Assembly (NCBI GenBank): GCA_000499405.2
Contig: HG738137.1
Span: 7,901,562-7,965,561 of the forward strand
Source of the DNA: Onchocerca volvulus
Taxonomy: Eukaryota; Nematoda; Chromadorea; Rhabditida; Onchocercidae
Length of the DNA stretch: 64,000 nt
Direction of reading: 5' to 3'
The position numbers and the translations under genes are program-made. Of this stretch, positions 16,585 through 30,333 are shown piece after piece. Every line of letters begins with the position of its first letter. Position 1 is the first letter of the stretch. The notes beneath the pieces are model-generated. The model saw nothing but the letters and a program-made list of their open reading frames with translations. It did no database searches and was not told where the DNA came from.

Positions 16585-17536
16585 AATTGAAAACATTTTC
16601 CATTTTGATCCAACTCGATGCATCAAAATGGGAAACAAATAGATAAATGCACAAGAAAAAAAAAGAAAAATATTGCTTTTGTTTGAGGGAATAATGACAA
16701 GTCATTAGAAGCTAAACGCTGAAAATAGGAATTTTAAATTTGTTAATGTTAACTGAAGCATATCCAATTAGTCTTCCACCATCTTATTAGGAAAACATTT
16801 AATTTAAAAGAAACAATGAATGATAAAGAATCACTAATATACCTGCATTGATAGCTGCAGGATGCAAAGATGATGACAGATGATGCAAAGGTGTTTCGTA
16901 TATTATTTACTAATTAACGTAGAAATTATATCAATGAAGTAATACTCCAAGAGTTAGCAGTACGAGAACAGAAGAAGTAGTAGTAGAGATAGGAGTTGGA
17001 ATAGGAACAGGGCTGGGCTTGCAAGAAGTCGAAATTTGATTTCTCAAATTGACAGCTGTCAACCGATCCTGGTGCACTTGTCAGGTGAGAAAATCAGGCG
17101 CATTTAGAAATTTTCATCCGAAGACAGGTCTCCTGAATTGCCTGCCTTCGTTTATTTTCTTTCACTTTTACTACCTATCAGTCATTGAAAGCATTTATTA
17201 TTAACGCTGCAAAATCGAAAAACAATTCTGATTTTTGAATTATTTCCGGCCTTAAATATAGTCTTCGGACTAGAAATATATTTTCATTCTAAGGGATTCT
17301 TTAAGATATTGATGAAAGTTTACCAATCAGGCTCTATTTGCAAAAAATGATCAGATAAGGTTGTCATTATATTTAGCAGCTTCTCAAAACTTGATATCTG
17401 TTGACAAAGTTTTAAAATTCATGAAAGTATACATCCAGGAATTTCTCAAAATGAATTGCTGAAAAATTTAAAACTCAAAATTCGATATTTTTAAAGTTTC
17501 ACTGGTACTTACATCTGCTAGGCAAATGATTTCAAC

Positions 17537-17752
17537 ATGGAAGTGAAGAACATCCAGAAATTAATACGCTCTTATCTGCAGCGATTTCTGTTACGCAAGA
17601 GAGATCGTCAAATCATTGTTCTTCGTCATCTATCGACCTATAAATCAAAATTATTTAAAATCAATACTTTAGACGATGGTCCCATTGATGGCATTATATT
17701 TTTTAACTTACTTGGCTTACATTCTTCTTGCAATTCACTTTATTCACTTATT
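17537..17752 (+). CDS. small basic ORF with an IQ-like motif
   Basis: The 72-codon frame starts at an ATG at 17537 and begins with a strongly basic stretch. IQKLIRSYLQRFLLRKR fits the calmodulin-binding IQ pattern (I-Q-x-x-x-R-x-x-x-x-R). A GT donor-like site near 17677 could end the exon, and an overlapping frame from 17676 is hydrophobic. No other domain is visible. It may be a terminal exon of an unseen gene, a pseudogene fragment or chance. Confidence 0.2.
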
Positions 17753-17879
17753 TGATGATATGCGGATATGTCGTGTCCCTGTAATTCTAATGTTTCAATT
17801 CAATTCTTCCTTTTTATCGATAAACTTAATGCAATCAACGAAAAATGATGAAAAGAAGGAATTGATATTACTCTGAATA

Positions 17880-20800
17880 TTGGATAGAACTACAGGAATA
17901 CAACCCTGTATATTCCTTCTTAGACCTTCGAAAATGCCCTCTTTTTGCAATTCCAATTAAATCAGCTGAAAAGTGCATTTAATCTTCGATCTGGCCATTT
18001 TAGGCACACATTTAAATGTGCAATCATGTCCCACTGTTAATCATTTTATTTTAATATAGATTCTTAGTAATTTTTTGTCAAATAAAATTTGAATCATCGC
18101 TAGAGATTGATTGGAATAGAAATGATTACCTCACATGTAAGTACAAACTTAAGTAAAAATTCATGAAAGACTGACTGTTTTTATTGAGTCTCTTTCAACT
18201 AACTTCTCAATTATTCTAATTTAAAATCTTAGTTGGTCACACGGATTTTAAAATCTCATTGAAAATCATGGAAATAATAGAAACTTCCAATAAATTCAGG
18301 TGAAATTCACTAAAGAATAATATGCTCATTTCAAAGTAGTTATTTATTTTCAAATTTCAAAGAAATATGTTGAGCAGAACCACAATGAAGTCAAAGATTA
18401 GTCAAAAATTTTTTTTTGCAGAAGATTCTGGATGATACAAATTTATTTTTCAAATGCTTAGATTTCGTTATTTGATCAGGAATGAAATTTCAAGATCAGA
18501 TTTAAGATAGTAATCTTTTATTCCTAAACATTCTCATCCACACCCGTACATAGTGGATAAAGCTTTGTTACGCTTAATTGAAAATAAATTCTTATTTTCG
18601 CCAAGCAAATCAATTTTTAAAAAATAAAAATAAAAGCCTTCTCTGAGTTTGAACTAAATAAACAATAAATGATAAATCACTGCTCACTTCCAACGATTCA
18701 ATCATCATGTTAAGTGCCCTCTTCAACGATTTATTTCATAACAGCTATGTCCACAAAAATATGAAAAATACGAGAGAAGAAAGGATTCGTTTTTTTTTTT
18801 TTTTTTTTTTTTTTATCTTTTACTCCACAAAAAATCAATCGATAATGCAAGCTTTTAGTATTACGTTAACGTTACGGGTAATTGCATTGTTCATGCAATT
18901 AAGTGGAACTTTTCGTTACCTTTCTTTCTAATACTTTTTTTTGCGCTATTTTATGCAAATATTTGTACAAAATAGCTCTTTGTAGTTATAAATCAACAAT
19001 CGGGAAATATTGCTTCTATTACCTTTAAACTTGTAAAAATATTTTTTCGAAGTGCTCTCTCTATATAGAGAAAAAGTTTGAGCCTTCATAATTCAAACTG
19101 CATAAAATGCGAATATTTAAGAATGATGATTTGTTTCAGTTTTAGTTTACCGTAAATTGATATCCTAGACCGAGCAAAACTGAAAATTTCAGGCCTAAGG
19201 CCAAGAGAATGCGACAATTGTACTCGCATGACTTTGAAAATTAGTCACTTCATAATGAATATTGATATATGTATATATATGGTGAAAAATAGATTTGTGT
19301 TCTATTTCTAGTCTTTCAGAAATCTGAAAATTTCGCGAAATGATTTCTTCATTGCTAATTAAGAATAATGCAGTCAAACAGAAAAGTAGACTCACTGATA
19401 ATACAATTTTTGCAATTCGAGAAATGAAAAATAGCTACAAATGAAGCAATTTCATTTTCGAGAAATAATTCCTTGTTCTGACAATCTCAGATAATCTATC
19501 AGATAGAAGAAGACGAAAATATTTGCATATCATATTTGTCATCTTACGTTACTATAAATAATGTAAACATAAAATAATCGAAAGAAGCTTGGTGATTTTT
19601 CAAATCGCAAAGTGAGAATACTTGAATTGTCAAAATATGAGTTATTGATGGAGACAGCCGAAATTCATAAACAAAAGGTCATGATGAGAAGTATTTGACC
19701 GTAAAATGCCATGGCAGTTTGACAATATAAGTTTAATAGATTATGTTGGAAATGAACGAAAAAACAGGAAGCAATTGGGATGCAAATTCGCTTTTTTTTC
19801 CGTTTTTTTTATGTCAGAAGTAAACAAATGGTCATGCAAACAGTAATAAACCTCGGAATAAATTTTGGTACTACAAGAAATACTGATATTCGAACCTTAA
19901 AATGCTTGCAAATTTAAAACGATAGGGTTACACTTGCTTGAATTCATGTCATGACTTTGTTGTACAACTGAATGAATTGTTTGTACTTTCACTTATCAGC
20001 AAGCTTGTCCCTTTCTTTCGAACTTATTATCAATATCAGAACAAATAATAATCATCTTCATTATCATTATTCACTATTACTAGTTTCATAATTGAATCTA
20101 CCAATCATTACTATCATCACTAAAATGATAGTAATCAGCTTGTCACAGGGAGAGCTCAAGACTTGTTTATTACTTATCACTTTGTTTTTTCCCGACTCGA
20201 CTCCCTACTCTTCTCGGGCAACTTTATTCTATATAAATTTCCAATAAAAGACAAATTTTTCGCGAGATAGCAAAGATTTCTATGGGAAGTATCTAAGAAA
20301 TGGATTTTTTCAATTGTTGATTTTTAAAAATTTCTCAAGAAACATTTCCCATTATTTCTCTATTTTCATTTATTGCTATGGGAAGAGAAGAGATTGAGAA
20401 TCATTATCCGATGTGCTTGTCACCATAAAAGAAGGAAGAACTTAATTTAATTTATGTCACATCCGTTAAAGGCATAAAAATTGATTTTATTTTGAAGGAT
20501 GTATTAAAATTCGCTATTTAGAAAAAAAAAGAAAAAAAAAACGAATTTTAAAATTTTTAAAATATCTTTTTTTTCGTTCATTTTTTGCTCTTCCTCTGTG
20601 AATTTGAAAAAAACTTCTAGGTGTATATGTGAAAGCAGTTGTAGATTTTTAATTGCAAAGTATAAATGCAAATATCCTTATAATATTATTACATAACGAG
20701 ATGTGAATTTACCCATGCTCTCTGAATAATTTCAAGTTTCGATGGGTGAATGGAGAGTACAATACGAATATCAAGACTAACGTTATTTTTTCTATTCCTT

Positions 20801-23800
20801 TTTACACGTCAAATGAGTAAATTATAATAAGTTGTAAAAAAATTACGCCAAAAATACGTTTTCAGTAAGAATGTTACTCAGAACTTATCAATAATAATGT
20901 CCTAAAACAAATGTTAGTCGAAGAAAATGTGTCAACAAACTGATCTCTAGTTAAGCCACATACTTTTTGCTTTATCTTAGAGTAATAATTTTTAGGATGT
21001 CAAAGACGTACTAACGAAGTTACATATGTCAGGAATTCTTTCGCCTGGCTTATTTGATTCGCAAATAAGCCTACTGGAAACAGACAAAGTGAAAAATTTC
21101 AAAATATTGCTGAAATAGCTTGATCGATTTGACAAAGCGATGGTCTGATTGTAACCAGTTTTAATAAAATACAATAAAAATGACATTAATATATGTTTAT
21201 AATGAGCCTAAAATAAATCATTTCTTGAGCCAAAACATTCCAATATTATTCCAGAAAAGAAAATATGTGAATAATATACTTATCGCTAACGAAATAAAGG
21301 AATAAATCAAATAATCCAAATTATTCGTAGTTCTCAAATTAACTCAAAGTTAAAACAACTCAAACACATAGAAAAGAGAGCGTAAATAATTTAGCAAATC
21401 ACACAAACAATTCAAAAAATAGCTAATCAATATAAGAATGAAATTTCTCTGAAAAAAATCTATAAAAAATATTTAGAACAAAATCAGAATATTTTGAATT
21501 GTGTCGAGCATTTGCTGCTGCAGCATGAATAAAGCATGAAGTTTTCAGAAGAGTTAGTGAATAATAAATTCAAAATCGATGAAATGCACATCCTAAGCAA
21601 ATGTTGTGGACAAAACGAAAGAGTTTGATTTAAATTACAAATTATTTCTAATTGATTTAATACATAATGTTATTTCAAGAATGAGCCTTAGCATCGAATT
21701 TGCCAATACTATTTTAATATGAAATATTAATCAAAAAAGTGAAGATTATTAGATTTTCTGGTATTAATTACAAATAAATTCTGAACCGAAAGACTTGAAT
21801 GCAAAATAGCACGCTACTTTTTGCAAGAGCAATTCATAACAGAAATTATCTCTATGACAATGCTAGTATCATTCTTTCATTTTAGTTTATTTTTTTTAAA
21901 ATGATTAATCATTTCATCAAGTATTTGCTTATAAAAACATTTTGTAGAAATCAAAATTGCCGAGAAAAACTTTCATTGAAAGTTGTTCCATCATCAAAAG
22001 TTTTAAAACTAATAATGAGCAAAATTATCAATAAAGTTTTTTAACCAAAATTTCAATTGTATATCGTTTTCAGAGAGCAATATCGATCTCTACGAACAAT
22101 ATCTAAATGAAACTTTCTAATCTTTTCTAGTAAAACTATCATAAATGAAAATTATACGCGTCAATAATAATAGTCTTCTCGTAGGTTACAAACAAAAATA
22201 TCATAAATAAATATTGAAAAATCGGAATTTTCGATTTCAGTTATTGAAAAATTTCAATAATCATTGATTATTGAAGAATTTCTTGTTCCAAAAAAAACTT
22301 GAGAAGAGCCGAAAAAGATTGAAAATTTGATTGTAAGAAAATACTGTTTGTACAAGATAAGGAGAAAGCACATTATCTTTCGAAAAATCTAACTATTTCA
22401 AATTTATTCCTTTAAAATAAAAAATTCTTGAATTTGAATGACAAAAAAAAGGCACAGTAAGAAAGAAAATTCAGCATTTCGCCTATTAATTTCATTTTCA
22501 TTTGTTTGATTTGATATTTCTTCTGCGTAATGATATGAATGATGGATTTTCAGAATTATTCCATTTCGGAATATTCTAGCATTACACAACTCTTCCGGAT
22601 GACGATACCGATGTCGATTAATAGCAATTTCTGATGATATTATTCTGTCAAAGAAGAAAAGTGAGTGAGCGTGTAAAATATAAAAAATTAAATTAAATTA
22701 ATTAAAAATACTAATTCAATCGAGCAAATGGATGAAGTTAGAGAAATGAAAAGGAAGATGATTAAGCAGGACAAACCGCTTCCTCGAGGATGACACAAAT
22801 GTGTGATGCAGAAAATGGGATTTCTGGAAGACATTCTGGAAAAATCCCATGTGGAGGAATAGAAATTTAAAAAAATTCGCAAAAATTGTTAGATGTTGTA
22901 ATGAATTTCAAATAATTTCTCATTTTACAAGATGCAATGCCAATAAACAGGTGATAGAAACATTTCCAATCATTTTTTCCTCAATCTTTGCTATCCAATT
23001 CATAAAAACATTTTCTTTCGGTTGAATACTTTTAATGAGAATATTGCATGGATTATTCAAATGGCTTACTCATTCCCTTCAATCTATTCCATGCCAGCTA
23101 ATTAGAGCTTTTATGGCATTTCGAAACAATTTCCTCTTGATAATTAACAACAATTAGCTGACTAGTTTGCAATGATTATATTATATGGCAATCCATAAAA
23201 TTCATGGATGTAAAAACAATAACAAAGCATTTCATGAGAGTTACTCGATTAGGAATTCATAATACATGAAATTAGAATAATTGAGGGAACAATATCAGAT
23301 TAAATGATTTAATCAAAGAGAGACATTTGTCAAGGTTTCTAAGACGTAAATTTTGATTCTAATCCTAATTAACATATGACATTTCAAAGCAGAATTCAAA
23401 TTTTGCTAAATCAAGAATTTTATGTTAATTTATTCGTAAGTTTGAAGATGCTGATATCTTCTGGAGTGAAATTCCATTGTGTCAGATAATTTCTGCATTG
23501 TAATCAACTTCCTGCAAAATTTGCTTTTTAAAAACAATTGTTTAGCCAAACTTTGTTTCATTGCAAAATACTATTTATCGCTGTCGTAGAGTGTTATTTC
23601 GGGTTCTCTTGCAAGCTTTTTCTAATATTCTCGCAAATCAAATGTAAACAAAAATGGGATGGAAGTATAAAATATTTGAAATGGACGAATCAGAATGGCT
23701 CGTTATTTCTCATAAACAAATTGTTTATATACTTTTTCAAACTCAATGAAATCATAGGTTGTCTTCTCTTATTTCATCCCATCGTACTATATACTTTTTT

Positions 23801-23861
23801 TTTTTTTTTTTAAATATTGAAAATTGAACGAACTGAGGGAAGCAATCTTCTGCATGCTTGC
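17880..23861. other. non-coding stretch
   Basis: About 6 kb with no supported gene. It includes a long T run at 18790-18815 and a hairpin at 20107-20135. Open frames are short and composed of F, I, K, L, N and S. Confidence 0.5.
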
Positions 23862-23865
23862 ATGA
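23854..23865 (+). promoter_or_regulatory. four-codon upstream ORF overlapping the start
   Basis: ATG CTT GCA TGA lies directly before the modelled start. Its TGA (23863-23865) overlaps the main ATG (23862-23864) as ATGA. This could permit termination-reinitiation or lower translation. If transcription starts between the two ATGs the uORF does not exist. Confidence 0.35.
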
Positions 23866-26800
23866 TTACCTCCCATCGACAGCTTCAATGCCTTTTTACT
23901 ATCCATTTTGCAAACTTATTCCTTCTTCTACTGCTCTACTATGATAGTAGCACACGCATGCAGGTAACGATCTTGTTTTAATTTCCAATCTTTTTGTATA
24001 TTTTCTTGCTGCTTTACCGTATCCCTCCTCTTCCATCCATTATCAATTTCCATATTTGCAATATCAGTTTAAAATTGTTACAATAATTTACCTAACTTTG
24101 ATATTAAAGCAATTAGCGTAAATTATGATAAACAGATTATTTATGAGTAGCATTATCAATTATTTTGACACTTAGTCTGCTCAAATTTTTGCAAAATTTA
24201 ACACCTTAGGAATAAGATTGTCAGGTTTTACTGAAAAATGTTAAACTTTTTCAAAGATGTTGAAATGTGACAAAAACAGAGCACTACACACTCGAGCACG
24301 ACGACAATCTGTGGAAGTCAAACGATCAGTAGCTGAACAATCGCATCTATCTAAGTCATCGTTATCATCATCATCATCTTTCGGAATTCACAATGAAGGA
24401 ACAATGCACATTGAACAAGATACCATTACTCCTGTAACTAAATTTTGTCTTGCAAAATAAATAGCCTAATTCAAAAGTTCGCAACATGGGAAATCAAAAT
24501 TCAAACTTCTGGAAATCTATAATTTCAATTTATCGAGATTAGGTTGTTCAAATTTCAGAAGATTGTTTTCGAGACATCCTGTAAGCGTATTCATCGTTAC
24601 TGTGCCGAAACTGGCCGCAATTTAATGGGTTTTCAAGGGCCACGCGGTCCACCAGGACCAAAAGGCGTTATTGGACCTCCTGGTACTATGCTTTCTGGAT
24701 CTTTGATTGAAAAAATTCACAGAGCTAGAAATGATGCCTTCGATGCTTTTTATAAACAAAATTAACATAATACTAGACTGCTAGAAAAACTCCATAAAAG
24801 AAATGAGTGCAAAAATAATAACAGTAAAAGAGTTTTTATCCATGAAAACATCAGAATACTGTATGCACCTTTTGGACTTTTCCTTCCAATTTTTTATAAT
24901 TTCAAAGAAGAAAAAATTAATTGTCCAAACATTTTGCAGGAAAAAAAGGCCAACAGGGTAAAATTGGTCTAACTGGATTGATCGGTAGTATTGGTGAGGA
25001 AGGACGGCCAGGCATTAGTGGTTAGTCATATAAATCAAAAGAATTTTTTTGAATGAATATTTCGGTATATTAAAACTTTCAAAATTTGATAAGAAAGAAA
25101 CCACTGATTATTCCAACTTCAAAGGTTAGATATATTTTAGATATTATTGAAGATTATAAATCCTCTTTTTTAAAATTATTTTCAAATCTGTATTATGAAC
25201 TTTCATTACACGAAGAGTTAGAAGTATTGTCATTGTTTCTAAATGAAAAAGTTAATTGTTGAAATTTTAGGCCGCTGTGACTGTTTATCTCCAGACTTCT
25301 ATTTGCAACAGGCTACTGTATCCCGACCACCTATTACTCAGGTAAGGGAAATACTGTAACAGTCATCGGTGCTTGTCATATAAACAAGTTTTGAGAGGAA
25401 ATTTTTAGTAGCAAATATCGTATTAAATAAATAAAATGTATTTATTTCATTAAAAAAAAATTTTTTGATTTAAAGAAGACAATGAAGAAAAGTTAGAATC
25501 GGGAATTCTTGAAACAAATATGCAATTAAAATATGAGAGAACAGGAATTAATGTGTGATACAAACAAAATCACAAATTTTTAATTAAAAAAATCAAAACC
25601 ATGAATTGGTTTTCAAACAAACGAATTCTGCGTGAAGGGTTAATTTAAATAATAGAATTTTGACAGGTGACAAAATTGGTACCTTTTAAACCGATTGGTC
25701 CAATCATCGACAGTTTACCGCCAATTGGAAAAACGGATTTGTCCAAGCTAACAACAGTAGTGAAAACTACACCAAGAATGCTGAGAAAATCAACAGTAGC
25801 ATCTGAATCTACTTCATCACCACTGACTTTGCCAGGTTGATATTGCAAAATGCTGCAAAAGTTATTTATCAAAATATTCTTACTCGCACTGTAAAATATC
25901 CCTTTCATAACTTACAATATATCAACATTTTTCTTCTTCACTTTTTTATCACTATTTGCTAGGCCATCAGTTTCTGGACAATGAAGTGAAAAAATCTTGC
26001 AAGGCACTTTAGAAGCATTCTCGTAATATTTTAAACTCACATAAAAAAAATGATGAATAAAAAGTAGTCATTAATTATGCATGCAAAAAGATTTTTAGAT
26101 ATTTCAGGAGATTATATAACGACGAGAAGAGATTTTACTGCAATTTCGACAACAATTAAGCCGTACGATGGTCTACCGACATTTGGTTATAACAGAAGAG
26201 GTGTGAATACAAATAATTTATTGTAGCATAAAAGCATTTAAAAAAGATCTTGTTAAGTTAATAAAAAAAAAAAGAAAATTAAAAAAAAAAAGAAAAGAAA
26301 ATTGCCTAGAAATATTCATTTATTTTGCATAATATTGAAAGATAGCATTAATGATTTTTGAAGATTTTGCAAAGAGCGACCAAATATCTTCTTCTTTTAA
26401 TTTCCTTCTCCACAAAAACAATCGATAATTTAATCATTAGCACTACATTTTGTTACTATCTTTTTCAAAATGGATTAAAATTATTTCAGCCCATTTTTGG
26501 ATTAATTTTTTTTGTTTTTGAAATTTTTTTATTTTTAATATAATCTTAATTTTATCATTTTTAGTTTGTCTTTTGGATGCTGTTGGCATTCCGGTACTTC
26601 ATGCTGAATCACAGTATAGTTCGGTTGGATCGTGGATGCGTGATAATTTGCCGTATAATGAAGAAATGGCGAAACGACGTTGGGTGACAGATGATTATGC
26701 TTCACCGGTACTCTATGAATACGAAAACGAGAGACAGTTGATGAATAAGAAGCAAAAAATCAAGTACTAATTTAAATTCTATCTTAATTAAATTCATTCA

Positions 26801-28931
26801 AATTAATTTATTATTTTTTTCAATAATTGTTTACTAACTTATTGTTGATAATTATAATTTGTGGCCTTTCCTAAAATATGAATGTATATATTTTCGGAAG
26901 TTAGATAACTGAAAATTAGATCTTGCTTACTAATAGTCATGTATTGAAATCGATTTTTGTAATTTTATGATTTGTAATTAGAAATAGATGACGATTAAAT
27001 AATATTTTCAACATTTTTCATAACTTAGGATCTATTTATATGGTAATGAAAGTATGAATTTACATTGAAAGTTATAATTTCTCATTTCTTTTCATTTTGA
27101 TTTTTTTTTCAATTTGAAAAAAATGACTCGCATCATTCATATTTTTTATCAAAATTAGCACTATTCAGATATTATATAGACTATTTGGCATCCGGTACAG
27201 GTAATATCATCTATAATGGTTCATATTACTATCATCGGCACAGCTCAAGCATGCTAGTTAAGTATGACTTAGAATCGACTAATCAGATACAGATGGATTT
27301 GGGCGATATTTCATATCGTGATTGTTCCAGGAAGCAAGATCATACATTTGAGGTATGTGTATATCTCAATAATCAAACTAATAAAATAATATTAATTCAA
27401 TACTTGCTTTGTGATGATAAGTTCTGGAACTTAAAGATTGCTTTCTTTCCTCAAAAACTTTACTTGAAACAAATTGACCAGATGTTCAAATGGAAAGATT
27501 TGAAGAAGAAAACAAAAATGTCTTCTTGATCCATTACAAATTAACTTGCTTGATAAAAAAAAAAAAAAAAAAAAAAAAAAATGCAAAATATCAAACGAGG
27601 GATTATACCTTTTGTTAGCATGGTGACATCAAAAAGCATAATGAATTGATAAGATTGATCAGCTGATAATTCCTTTTTCAAACCAAAACCGTTTGTTGTT
27701 TTCATATATTCTAAATGCTGGCAAGTGATCAAATTCGTTTATATCATTCGAATCAATTGTTAGCCAATAAATGCTTATCATCTATTCATATTATTATTTA
27801 AATATTTATGGCATCAATTTGAAGAATTGCGACAAAACGGAGCGTGACGTATGGTTATATGACCGTCCTCATAATTACGTTGATTATTCGGCTGATGAGA
27901 ATGGACTTTGGGCAACTTATGTACGATCCGGCATGCAGCATATTACTGTCAGTAAAATTGAGCCGGTAAATTATATTGCATCGAATTTCCGGCTATTTGT
28001 TATTTTATAGCTAAATTTTCTATCCTTAAATACTTTTTTTTAAATCCTAAATTCGTCCTTTTCATCCTCCTAATCCATCGTTTGCAAATGATAATCTAAT
28101 TTTCGATGACGCATACCAATTAGTAAAGATAAACGTAGAAATTTTCTTCTGTCTCTTAAGATTATAAATTATCAATGATCTATAATCTTTATATTGAGTT
28201 ACTTTTATCATTTAGTTTATTATTACAAAAAAAAAAAAAAGAAAAATCACAGGTAGGTTTTTAGGTTTTAAGTAATGTTCGAGTCAGCAATTGCTATATG
28301 AAAAATTCTTTCAAATAATTCCCGAATCTTATTAGAGTGACAATTTTAGGATATGCATGTAGTTCGAACGTGGGATATTTATGAATTAAACGCAACAGGT
28401 ATAGCTGAGACATTCATTATGTGTGGCATATTATATGGCTTAAAAAGTGCCACAGATCGGGATACTGTTATCGATTTTGCCTATGATTTATTTAGGTAAG
28501 TCTATTTGCATTACTGATTTTTGCAGAAATGAATCAGAAATGATAATTGATTTATCGATCACCTAATGAGTATAAACAAAATATAAGGAGAAATATTTAT
28601 CGATAAATATTCACTTAAATGCAGACATTTTGAATTATTTCTTTTAATAGAATACTTTACTATTTAAATAAGATAGAAATAACCTGTTCTGTTCAGATTT
28701 TAGTTTTTTTAGTAAAAATATGTAAGTGTAGAAATTTTAAAAGAAATTCTCTTCAGAAACAAAACGATAGATGTAAATGTGAAATGGTATAATCCTTACG
28801 GTGGTATGACCATGTTACATTACAATCCAATTGATGGACGTTTGTACTTCTTCGATGCAAAACGGTTATTAAGTGTAAATGTTCGAGTAGAAGGTCAAAT
28901 CGATCAATTCAGATTTTCGGATTTTGACTAA
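23862..28931 (+). CDS. collagen/olfactomedin type II membrane protein (UNC-122/COF-2/gliomedin-like)
   Basis: Exons: 23862-23963, 24257-24433, 24559-24682, 24940-25020, 25271-25341, 25667-25835, 26108-26200, 26565-26763, 27169-27352, 27825-27965, 28350-28495, 28757-28931. They give 1662 nt and 553 aa with all phases compatible. Residues 11-27 are a hydrophobic signal-anchor. RARR at 47-50 fits a furin site. Two cysteines (C101, C108) precede about 15 Gly-X-Y triplets at 117-162, then RCDC. A Ser/Thr-rich linker leads to an olfactomedin domain from about C274 to the end, with GSWMRD, RRWVTDDYASPVLYEYE, IIYNGSYYY, ADENGLWATY and a late Cys in IMCGILYG. This is the gliomedin order: anchor, furin site, collagen, olfactomedin. 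In worms such proteins act at neuromuscular contacts. Exon 1 is the least certain part, since its acceptor partner (TTTTTCAAAG) is weak. Confidence 0.92.
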
Positions 28932-29135
28932 TCAATCTTAAACATTATAGAGACATCAACCTATAATATGCCAATTTTCCTCATTTACTTCTGAGTCAAG
29001 ATTACTGCAGAATGTATATCAGTACTATCAATAATAATCGTATCGAAGGAAACAAAACTAGAATATAGCTAGGGATAGCTGGACTGCGGTTCATCAGATA
29101 TTTCTTCATGATATTATATGAAGCTGGATATCTTA

Positions 29136-30328
29136 TGTCGGAAAAAACCGAAATAACTGTATCGTAAAAATTTGAATTTAAATTGTTTTATACTTGTGAT
29201 CATTCTGCTTGTCTCCATAAACCCAGTCGACATCACCCAATTTACTTCACTAAACCCCTGAGTTTCTATTATAATGTTAATTACATATTATTCGATTACT
29301 ACTATTGTGAATAAAGAATTTAATAAAAATCTATTCCTTCCACAGCTCAAATCAATTTTCAAACCTTCCACAACTCACGCATTGTATTCAGAGTACTTTA
29401 CCTAATATAGTGAAGCACCCTTCTTCAATAAAACAAACTTCGTGACAGTCTCTGTTAGAAATATGAAGAATTTTCTAACAATTTTATTTGGTACCATGAG
29501 CCGGGACAATGTCTGCCAGCTTAAGTCCCTTCATAGTTACTGAAAAGTTACGTAGTCAATCAACTCAACAGTGACTTAACTCAATCGATAATCAATACTC
29601 TCCAATTCAATCCAACTCATCTATATTCAGTCTAACTGTACTACAACCAAGCGATCAACTGTGATCCTTATATTATCTGATTTTATTCTATCTTATAGCC
29701 GTAGATGTCGGAAAAAACCGAAATAACTGTGTCGTAAAAATTTGAATTTAAATTGTTTTATACTTGTGATCATTTGATGTACTAGTGAACGGTTGTTAAC
29801 TATTCACATGAGTCATTTTTTTGACATTGTTAATCAATTGCTACGATTTCATCATCTTCGCGCGCTTTTCTTTGTTTATTTCATTACATAAATCCAGACA
29901 TCCTTTCTTTGTGTCAAAGGATGTCTATCTCACATGCTCATTAACCTTGTGACCTTGTTACAATGCTTGTAATATATATTGGCTCTTTACGGCTATCTAT
30001 GTAACCACGCCTACTTCCTTCACAGTATATAAAGGGAGGATTTTCTCATAAGGACACTTCATACCTTTACTTCTCACTTTCAACACTTGTATCCACGCCA
30101 TCACTGCTTTCAAATCCTTTCTCCCGATATTCTTTGTACTTTAGTCGACAATAAATTATCGACATATTGGACTCGTTTTATGGTTTACAATAAAATTTTT
30201 AACTGGTCGTACGCTCACAATACGCTACGTGACAAAGGATATACGTAAGTAATCTTGTTACGAAGTATTCCCTTTTTTTTACTAATACAAATTAGCAATT
30301 TTTATATCGCGCAAAAAAATTCGCGACA
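29136..30328 (+). mobile_element. compact non-autonomous LTR element with TCTTA target duplications
   Basis: The element starts TGTCGGAAAAAACCGAAATA at 29136 and ends CGACA at 30328. It is flanked on both sides by TCTTA (29131-29135 and 30329-30333), a 5-bp target duplication. The first 69 bp (29136-29204) recur at 29706-29774 with one mismatch, marking the start of a complete right-hand LTR. The left LTR is cut short after those 69 bp. TGGTACCATGAGCCGGGAC at 29489-29507 may be a primer-binding site and is followed by a short open frame. No gag, pol or env domains are present, so it could move only with proteins from elsewhere. It begins 204 bp after the olfactomedin gene's stop codon. Confidence 0.75.
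29706..30328 (+). repeat. right-hand LTR of the compact element
   Basis: A 623-bp unit from TGTCGG to CGACA. It holds a perfect 11-bp stem hairpin at 29896-29926, a TATA box (TATATAAAG, 30026-30034) and AATAAA at 30150-30155. The base composition is less AT-rich than the surroundings. Confidence 0.75.
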
Positions 30329-30333
30329 TCTTA

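Noticed and set aside
17676..17876. Hydrophobic frame considered as the membrane-anchor exon of the olfactomedin gene
   Set aside because: The exon at 23862-23963 supplies an ATG, an anchor, a consensus donor and the correct phase much nearer to the gene.
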